In this document: positions 4,469 to 9,385 of the stretch, in pieces | How the letters are laid out: each line of letters opens with the position of its first letter | Position numbering within the stretch: the first letter of the stretch is position 1 | Source of the DNA: Bacillota bacterium | GTDB lineage: Bacteria; Bacillota_I; Bacilli_A; Erysipelotrichales; Erysipelotrichaceae | Assembly: GCA_023388035.1 (NCBI GenBank) | Contig: JAEWGY010000059.1 | Location: 1 to 9,385 of the forward strand | Length of the DNA: 9,385 nt | Direction of reading: 5' to 3' | Program-made: the position numbers and the translations under genes | Notes under the pieces: model-generated | What the model was told of the DNA's origin: nothing | Databases searched by the model: none | Seen by the model: the letters and a program-made list of their open reading frames with translations, nothing else

Positions 4469-5878
4469 AATTTCAACAATTTTCATCATATTAGCACTGC
4501 CCTCACCAGTTGGATAGCCAGCACTAATAATAATTAACTGACCAGGTTTTAAACCTTGTTTCTTAGCGATATTAGATGCTAATTCATCATCATTAATCAT
4601 TTCATTTTGAATCTCAGAATAAATTGGATGAACACCCCAATAACTAGTTAATTTATTAAGGGTAGACTTACTAAAGGTAACTGCATAAATCGGTACTGAT
4701 GGTCTAAATTTAGATACACGTCTAGCGGTAGTACCACCTTGGGTAAAGACGATAATAGCAGCAATATCAAGAGTTAGCGTTGCATCAGAAATAGAGATAC
4801 CAATAGCATCTTGAACTGTTTTAAGTGAAGAATTTTTAGATTGTTCTAAGCGTTCACGATAAGGAATAATCTTTTCACTTGCCCTTGCAATAGCTGCCAT
4901 TGTTTTAACAGTTTCAACAGGATATTCCCCTGCAGCAGTTTCAGCAGATAACATTACACAATCTGATCCATCTAAAACAGCATTCGAAACATCACTAGCT
5001 TCAGCTCTTGTACATCTAGGATTATAGGTCATTGAATCAAGCATATGCGTAGCAGTGATAACTGATTTGCCGAATTTATTAGCTGCTTGAATTAGTTTCT
5101 TTTGATAAATAGGCACATATTCGGTTTGAATTTCAACACCTAAATCCCCTCTTGCAACCATAACTCCATCAGCTTCATTTAAAATTTCTTCAATATTATC
5201 AAATCCCTCTTGATTTTCAATCTTAGCGATAATGTTAATTTTACTCTTAGCCATTTCGTTTAGAATCTTACGAATTTCTCTAACATCATCAGCTCTTCTA
5301 ACAAAACTTGCCGCAATAAAATCAACATTATTTTCACAACCAAATCTAATATCAGCAGTATCTTTTTCTGATAGGAAAGCCATGCTTAATTTTACACCAG
5401 GAACATTGCAACCTTTTCTTGAAGATAAGGGACCATTAACTTCAACAACACAATCAATTTCACCATCTCTTTTAGCGATAACTGATAATCTTTGTTTACC
5501 ATCATTTACTAAAATATAATTACCAACCTTAATATCATCAAAAAGCTCTGGGCATTGAATATGGAAACGCTCATGTGTTCCTAGTATTTTTTCCCTAACA
5601 ATAGTTACCTTCTCACCCTTAGTATAATTTTCTTGACCATTAGCAAAATCACCTAATCTAATCTCAGGACCCTTAGTATCTAACATGATACCAATAGGTT
5701 TATCAAGTTCCTTAGCAACCTTTCTAATAGTATTTATTCTTTCTAAATGTTCCTCATGACTGCCGTGAGAAAAATTAAGTCTTGCAATGTTCATTCCAGC
5801 TAATGCTAGTTCCTTCATAACCTCATAAGATTCACTTGCAGGACCAATTGTACATACAATCTTCGTTTGTCTACACAT
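4463..5878 (-). CDS. pyk: Pyruvate kinase
   Basis: Pyruvate kinase makes pyruvate and ATP from phosphoenolpyruvate and ADP, the last step of glycolysis. The 471-residue protein has the barrel A domain, a B-domain insertion (about 70-167) and the C-terminal regulatory domain. It lacks the extra PEP-utiliser-like domain of Bacillus enzymes. Active-site motifs are intact: RLNFSHG (33-39), DTKGPEIR (67-74), IIAKIEN with the catalytic Lys219 (216-222) and ARGDLG with the metal-binding Glu221/Asp245 pair. Glu72 corresponds to the residue associated with potassium-dependent enzymes. Two small departures from the common signature are His278 (ATHML, usually ATQML) and Cys289 (RCTRAE, usually RPTRAE). 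The start follows pfkA by 10 bases and the site AAAGGGGG, so the two form an operon ended by the hairpin at 4445-4468. Confidence 0.96.
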   Translation of the reverse strand: MCRQTKIVCTIGPASESYEVMKELALAGMNIARLNFSHGSHEEHLERINTIRKVAKELDKPIGIMLDTKGPEIRLGDFANGQENYTKGEKVTIVREKILGTHERFHIQCPELFDDIKVGNYILVNDGKQRLSVIAKRDGEIDCVVEVNGPLSSRKGCNVPGVKLSMAFLSEKDTADIRFGCENNVDFIAASFVRRADDVREIRKILNEMAKSKINIIAKIENQEGFDNIEEILNEADGVMVARGDLGVEIQTEYVPIYQKKLIQAANKFGKSVITATHMLDSMTYNPRCTRAEASDVSNAVLDGSDCVMLSAETAAGEYPVETVKTMAAIARASEKIIPYRERLEQSKNSSLKTVQDAIGISISDATLTLDIAAIIVFTQGGTTARRVSKFRPSVPIYAVTFSKSTLNKLTSYWGVHPIYSEIQNEMINDDELASNIAKKQGLKPGQLIIISAGYPTGEGSANMMKIVEIK

Positions 5879-5888
5879 ATATCCCCCT

Positions 5889-6848
5889 TTATACTAAACG
5901 ATCAAATAATTTAAAGATATTACGTCTTGATTTTCTAGTTTCATTTAATGCAACATCAATAGGCATATGATCGATTTCACCATTTTTTATGATTACACAT
6001 TCTTTACTATAACCTTCTATTAATAAGTCAATAGCTTTTTCACCCATTCTTGAAGCTAAGATACGATCATTAGGAGTTGGACTACCACCCCTTTGAATAT
6101 GACCTAAAACCGTAGCTCTCCCACTAAAGCCGGTTTTATCTGAAATCTTTCTTGCTAAGGCTTCAATATCGGTAATTTTTTCAGAAACAATTACAATAGC
6201 ATGATTTTTACCTAATCTAGACAAATAATTTAATTTATCTAAGATTTCCTCTTCATCATAACCAGTTTCCTTTGTTATTACGATTTCTGCACCACAAGAT
6301 AAACCGCTATATAAAGCGATATCACCACAGCGATTACCCATAACCTCAACAATTGAACAGCGATGATGAGAACTTGAGGTATCTCTAAGTTTATCAATAC
6401 AACTAACGGCAGTATTTAAAGCGGTATCGAAACCGATTGTAAGTTCACTACCTGGAATATCATTATCAATGGTTCCGGGTAAACCGATGCAATTAATTCC
6501 TAATTTACTTAGGGCTAAAGCACCTCTATAAGAACCATCACCACCAATAACGATTAAAGCATCAATTTTATTCTTTTTAAGAATCTCAGCAGCTTCTTTT
6601 TGGACATTCTCATCTTTAAATTCCTTTAATCTTGCAGAACCTAAAATAGTTCCTCCTCTAGAAAGAATGTCACTCACATCTGAATGATTAAACTGCTTGA
6701 ATTTTTCTTTTAATAAACCTTTATAACCATCATATATACCTACTACTTCAATGCCACTAGCTAGAGCTACTCTTGTTATTGATCTAATTGCGGCATTCAT
6801 CCCAGGAGAATCACCTCCTGATGTTAATATTCCTACTTTTCTAATCAT
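5889..6848 (-). CDS. pfkA: ATP-dependent 6-phosphofructokinase
   Basis: PfkA phosphorylates fructose 6-phosphate with ATP, the committing step of glycolysis. At 319 residues it has the standard length. Motifs are GGDSPGMNA (11-19), GGDGS (102-106; the Gly after Asp marks ATP rather than pyrophosphate use) and PGTIDND (124-130, catalytic Asp128). Substrate residues Arg163, Glu223, Arg244, His250 and Arg253 are present. The residue equivalent to E. coli Arg171, normally in the VMGR motif, is Asn172 (VMGNRCG). The residue equivalent to the effector-site Arg54 is His55. The start has an AAAGG site upstream. A 55-base gap separates it from dnaI with no clear terminator, so it may be cotranscribed with the replication genes or use a weak promoter there. 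pyk follows after 10 bases. Confidence 0.96.
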   Translation of the reverse strand: MIRKVGILTSGGDSPGMNAAIRSITRVALASGIEVVGIYDGYKGLLKEKFKQFNHSDVSDILSRGGTILGSARLKEFKDENVQKEAAEILKKNKIDALIVIGGDGSYRGALALSKLGINCIGLPGTIDNDIPGSELTIGFDTALNTAVSCIDKLRDTSSSHHRCSIVEVMGNRCGDIALYSGLSCGAEIVITKETGYDEEEILDKLNYLSRLGKNHAIVIVSEKITDIEALARKISDKTGFSGRATVLGHIQRGGSPTPNDRILASRMGEKAIDLLIEGYSKECVIIKNGEIDHMPIDVALNETRKSRRNIFKLFDRLV

Positions 6849-6903
6849 AAAAACCTTTCTTTAAAATAATATCATAAAATCGTATGCTATGCATGAATAA
6901 TTA
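6849..6903 (-). promoter_or_regulatory. Possible weak promoter between dnaI and pfkA
   Basis: The 55-base gap holds TATGAT (6876-6871) with TATTCA 17 bp upstream (6899-6894), both imperfect. A small dyad ATGC-TAT-GCAT (6884-6894) lies in the spacer, and the pfkA site AAAGG lies near the ATG. I see no terminator for dnaI. This could be a secondary promoter giving the glycolytic genes extra expression, but the match is weak. Confidence 0.3.
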
Positions 6904-7791
6904 TTACTCCTTAAGATACGTATCTAAAAAAGTATCTGTATATTTATCAATTTCTAATTCCATTGTACTATCTTTAATCCTTCTAATAATTCTAGTGATT
7001 TTAGAATTATCACTTTTCTTAAGACTTAATTTATAATAATCTTCTAATTGTTTAATGCTTCGATTAGAACTATAAAAAGAAATAAGCTTATTATCACTAC
7101 GATAAAAAATCAAAGGGAATAAGAAGGAGTCAATAAAATAATCATTAACATATTCACTACCAATATCATCAATAAAAAGATATTGGACAGTCTGTAAATT
7201 CTTAAGTAGTTTATTCTTTTCTTCAATGCTTAAATTCATGAAATGATTTTGCATAATGGGTATGGTAATATAAGCTACTTCATTAGCTTTCATAACTAAA
7301 TCTTTCGCAAAGAAACTTAAGATATGTGTTTTACCCATGCCGGTTTCACCGAATAAATATATTCCTTTATGATTATTTTTTAATTCTAAAAAATAAAGAT
7401 AGAGTCTTGCTCGAATATTAGAGTAGTAAATCTGTTTAAAATCACTTTCAAAAAAAACTTTAAGCATATCAGAGTAAATAAATTTTTGATGAATACGCTC
7501 CTTTTCAACAAGTTTTTTAATCTTTTCATTAAAAATGATTTTCTTATTAATAAAACCATCCTCATAACTAAGTAGATAATAATGATCACTTTGATTATTC
7601 TTAAATTTAAGGAATTCCATATAACTAGCATAAATAGTTCCATGAAATTTAAAAATTAATTCATCATTAAAATTATTAATTTTAAGTAGTTCATAAAAGT
7701 CTTTATTGTTTTTGATTTCATTAATTTTACTAATTTTTAATTTTTCATCCTCTTTATAATTTTCAATTAACTTAGCAAGTCTATCATCCAT
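6904..7791 (-). CDS. dnaI: Primosomal protein DnaI (replicative helicase loader ATPase)
   Basis: DnaI is the AAA+ loader that places the replicative helicase on DNA at origins and restart sites, working with DnaB and DnaD. The 295-residue protein (Bacillus about 311) has Walker A GETGMGKTH (148-156), Walker B LFIDD (205-209), the sensor-like YSSNR (240-244) and RIIRRI (267-272), the expected arginine-rich element. The start at 7791 is preferred over an ATG at 7890: GGTGAT (7796-7801) makes a good ribosome binding site, and the overlap with dnaB is then only 8 bases. The extra 33 residues of the longer form do not look like DnaI. The whole protein has no cysteine, although the N-terminal domain of Bacillus DnaI binds zinc through cysteines. 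The region that should hold them (about 55-86) has neutral replacements. Confidence 0.9.
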   Translation of the reverse strand: MDDRLAKLIENYKEDEKLKISKINEIKNNKDFYELLKINNFNDELIFKFHGTIYASYMEFLKFKNNQSDHYYLLSYEDGFINKKIIFNEKIKKLVEKERIHQKFIYSDMLKVFFESDFKQIYYSNIRARLYLYFLELKNNHKGIYLFGETGMGKTHILSFFAKDLVMKANEVAYITIPIMQNHFMNLSIEEKNKLLKNLQTVQYLFIDDIGSEYVNDYFIDSFLFPLIFYRSDNKLISFYSSNRSIKQLEDYYKLSLKKSDNSKITRIIRRIKDSTMELEIDKYTDTFLDTYLKE

Positions 7792-8920
7792 TTTTATCAC
7801 CCTGCTTTCTTCTGATTTCATCAATAAGCTGCATATCAATCGCTTCTGATTTTGCAAAATTCTCCTCAATTTTAGGTTTATTATATACACTTGTATGATT
7901 ATTAGAATTTAAAAATTCCCTTAATTTTAAAGCAACCTCTTTTTCTGAAGTAATATTGTTCCTTTTTAAAAAACTAAGGCATCTTTTAAGTTCACTAGCC
8001 TTAATATTCTTAGAATTATTTTTATAAAGAAATTCAATAGTGGCATTGAAAATATTAATGTGGTAAAGATCACTTTTAAAATTATATTTTATTAGATCGG
8101 TTTCATAAGGTGTTAGTTTATCGCCAATTAATTTTTCCAGAAAAATAAAAGGAGCATCATAATAACTAAGTTTAGTTTTATGTAAATTATCTTTTAGACT
8201 TAAAGCGATAATATAATTTTCAAAATCATTAAAGTCAATCTCATGTAAATGAATGTTACTTTTAGATTTATAATTTTTACTAAGATAAGAACTTATGATT
8301 GTTATTAATTTATTGTTATCAAGAAAATATTTATTAGATAAATCAATAAAATTATTTACAAATTCATTATTTATATATTTTTCTAAAGTAAAATTATATT
8401 CAATAAGCGTATTTTTGAAATTTTCTACATCTAAAAAACGGGCCTTAAATTCAATATCATTTAAAATTTCTTCTTCTGCAAATTTAAGTAGTTTATATTT
8501 ATTTAAATCAATAAAATTACTAGTTAATTTAAAATACGTATCTTTAAAATAATTAAATTTATAATCACTTACACAATAAGCCCTTGCTAGATTATTTAAT
8601 TTTGGATTTAATTTTAAAAAACTATATAGATCTAATGGTCTTTGTAAATAATAAAGATAATGCTCTGAATTCTCATAAACTTTTAAAAGTTGATATTTAT
8701 TTAAAACTTTAAGGATTCCTTCAAATTGATCATTACTTAAATTATTCAGCCTTAGGATATCTTTCTTTTGATAATTATTATTAATTGCATAATTTAAAAA
8801 TAAATAAAAGGCATAGGCTGTATAACCAAGAAAGCTGAGATAGAAATTACTTAAGCATGTTAATTCTTCTTCATTTAATTTATAATCCTTATAAATCTTA
8901 ATTAATTTATACTCGTCCAT
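7784..8920 (-). CDS. dnaB: Replication initiation and membrane attachment protein DnaB (Bacillus type, DnaB/DnaD family)
   Basis: This is the Gram-positive DnaB, a helicase-loading and membrane-attachment factor, not the replicative helicase of the same name in E. coli. The 378-residue protein is shorter than Bacillus DnaB (about 472). An N-terminal winged-helix-like part includes LTCLSNFYLSFLG (about 20-32), corresponding to the LYxPLIG pattern. A C-terminal DnaD-like segment lies at about 255-340 (APFIFLEKLIGDKLT, then HINIFNATIEFLY). The tail of that domain, normally with a YxxxIxxxW pattern, is degenerate (LKRCLSFLKRNNITS). The assignment rests mainly on position directly before dnaI and after coaE, plus these patterns. 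It overlaps coaE by 19 bases and dnaI by 8. The nearest ribosome binding sequence (AAAGGA) is about 13 bases from the ATG, so coupling with coaE is likely. Confidence 0.82.
   Translation of the reverse strand: MDEYKLIKIYKDYKLNEEELTCLSNFYLSFLGYTAYAFYLFLNYAINNNYQKKDILRLNNLSNDQFEGILKVLNKYQLLKVYENSEHYLYYLQRPLDLYSFLKLNPKLNNLARAYCVSDYKFNYFKDTYFKLTSNFIDLNKYKLLKFAEEEILNDIEFKARFLDVENFKNTLIEYNFTLEKYINNEFVNNFIDLSNKYFLDNNKLITIISSYLSKNYKSKSNIHLHEIDFNDFENYIIALSLKDNLHKTKLSYYDAPFIFLEKLIGDKLTPYETDLIKYNFKSDLYHINIFNATIEFLYKNNSKNIKASELKRCLSFLKRNNITSEKEVALKLREFLNSNNHTSVYNKPKIEENFAKSEAIDMQLIDEIRRKQGDKNG
7796..7801 (-). promoter_or_regulatory. Ribosome binding site deciding the dnaI start
   Basis: GGTGAT, complementary to part of the 16S 3' end, lies 4 bases before the ATG at 7791 and within the last codons of dnaB. 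It supports this start over in-frame ATGs at 7821 and 7890. Confidence 0.65.
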
Positions 8921-9385
8921 AAATTTAAAGCAATCCTTTCTATTTCTTCACAGCTTTCTTTTAAATTATCATTATGAATATAATAATCAGCTTTTTTATA
9001 CTCATCTTTAATTTGTAAATTATATCTTCTATCAATTTCTACTTTAGATAATCCTTTTTTTAATAATCTTTCATATCTTTTCAAGTCATCAATTTTAACT
9101 AAAATTATTTTATCAAAATATTTTTCCATCCCCGCCTCATATAAAGCAGAAACTTCAACGAAACATAAGGGATATGTTTTTTTAAGATTCTTTAAAATGG
9201 TGATTAATTCAGGATATAAAATACTATTTAATTTAGCAAGAGATTCTTTACTCACAAAAACAATTTCTGCAAGCTTTTTTCGATCATAATTAGTTAATTT
9301 AAACATTTTACAAATCTTAGTTTTAATATCTGCTCTTTCTAATAACTGATGACAGATAATATCAGCATCAAAAACAATATAACCC
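8902..9385 (-). CDS. coaE: Dephospho-CoA kinase, C-terminal part (5' end outside window)
   Basis: CoaE phosphorylates dephospho-CoA, the last step of coenzyme A synthesis. About 161 codons are present. The frame stays open to the window edge and reads GYIVFDADIICHQLL upstream of the first in-window Met (9306), matching the conserved DAD motif of the family. So the protein starts outside the window, where its P-loop must lie, and not at 9306. Further matches are DRKKLAEIVF, EAGMEKYFDKIILV, the lid-like Gln/Arg-rich LSKVEIDRRYNLQ and AD-YIHND near the end. Some usual residues differ: YP replaces the common HP, and VEVSALYE stands where VPLLFE is usual. coaE upstream of dnaB-dnaI is a familiar Bacillota order, although nrdR, found before dnaB in Bacillus, is absent. 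It overlaps dnaB by 19 bases. Confidence 0.9.
   Translation of the reverse strand, partial: GYIVFDADIICHQLLERADIKTKICKMFKLTNYDRKKLAEIVFVSKESLAKLNSILYPELITILKNLKKTYPLCFVEVSALYEAGMEKYFDKIILVKIDDLKRYERLLKKGLSKVEIDRRYNLQIKDEYKKADYYIHNDNLKESCEEIERIALNLWTSIN

Noticed and set aside
5232..5519. Plus-strand open frame of 95 codons opposite pyk
   Set aside because: A shadow of the pyk coding sequence with no recognisable domain.
7386..7643. Minus-strand open frame of 85 codons inside dnaI
   Set aside because: Out-of-frame hydrophobic translation of AT-rich DNA; dnaI is clearly the real gene.
7792..7890. Longer DnaI start at 7890
   Set aside because: It would overlap dnaB by more than 100 bases, adds residues unlike DnaI, and ignores the GGTGAT site before 7791.
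8295..8552. Plus-strand open frame of 85 codons opposite dnaB
   Set aside because: A low-complexity shadow of AT-rich coding sequence, without a start signal.
8902..9306. CoaE as a complete 134-residue protein starting at 9306
   Set aside because: The frame is open upstream to the window edge and encodes the conserved DAD motif, so this is the C-terminal part of a normal CoaE.
1..9385. Mycoplasma-type code with TGA as tryptophan
   Set aside because: Tryptophan is encoded by TGG in several genes, and TGA ends the ArsC-like gene and dnaB in the right places.
1..9385. CRISPR arrays, insertion sequences, tRNA or rRNA genes, prophage or defence genes
   Set aside because: No spaced direct repeats, transposase-like proteins, terminal repeats or RNA gene signatures were seen; the gene set is housekeeping plus one small stress-type pair.

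Overview
The window is a low-GC (roughly 30% G+C), gene-dense chromosomal segment of a Bacillota-type bacterium. Tryptophan is read from TGG (in pyk, yaaA and coaE) and TGA serves as a stop (ArsC-like gene, dnaB), so this is the standard bacterial code and not the Mycoplasma code. Ribosomal protein L27 with a cleavable N-terminal extension beside its Prp protease, together with a dnaB-dnaI helicase-loader pair, points to Bacilli in the broad sense. The AT richness, the lack of spo0B between rpmA and obg, and several shortened or divergent proteins would fit an Erysipelotrichia- or RF39-like lineage. That placement is inference.

Layout by strand. Nearly everything reads on the minus strand. 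From the right edge leftwards: coaE (5' end outside the window), dnaB and dnaI (replication initiation, overlapping one another), pfkA and pyk (glycolysis), a terminator, then a promoter and leader followed by rplU-prp-rpmA (ribosomal proteins L21 and L27 and the L27-processing protease), a second terminator, obg (ribosome-assembly GTPase), and a third terminator shared with a convergent pair. That pair is the only plus-strand unit: an Spx/ArsC-family thioredoxin-fold protein overlapped by a YaaA-family (DUF328/UPF0246) protein. A divergent intergenic region of about 150 bp separates it from ruvA-ruvB (Holliday junction branch migration, minus strand; ruvB runs off the left edge).

How the genes work together. 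The coaE-dnaB-dnaI-pfkA-pyk block resembles a compacted version of the Bacillus subtilis neighbourhood in which pfkA-pyk, coaE and dnaB-dnaI lie near each other. Likewise rplU-prp-rpmA-obg and ruvAB are near neighbours in Bacillus. The plus-strand ArsC/YaaA cassette looks like an insertion into this conserved backbone and may be a small oxidative-stress unit.

No mobile element, CRISPR array, tRNA or rRNA was seen, and no gene-free stretch exceeds 150 bp. This is mainly a housekeeping region. The points most worth following are a DnaI without any zinc-binding cysteine, a ruvA promoter placed so that the transcript should be leaderless, three terminators built into stop codons, obg boxed in between two of them, and the ArsC/YaaA cassette with an inverted repeat in its promoter region.
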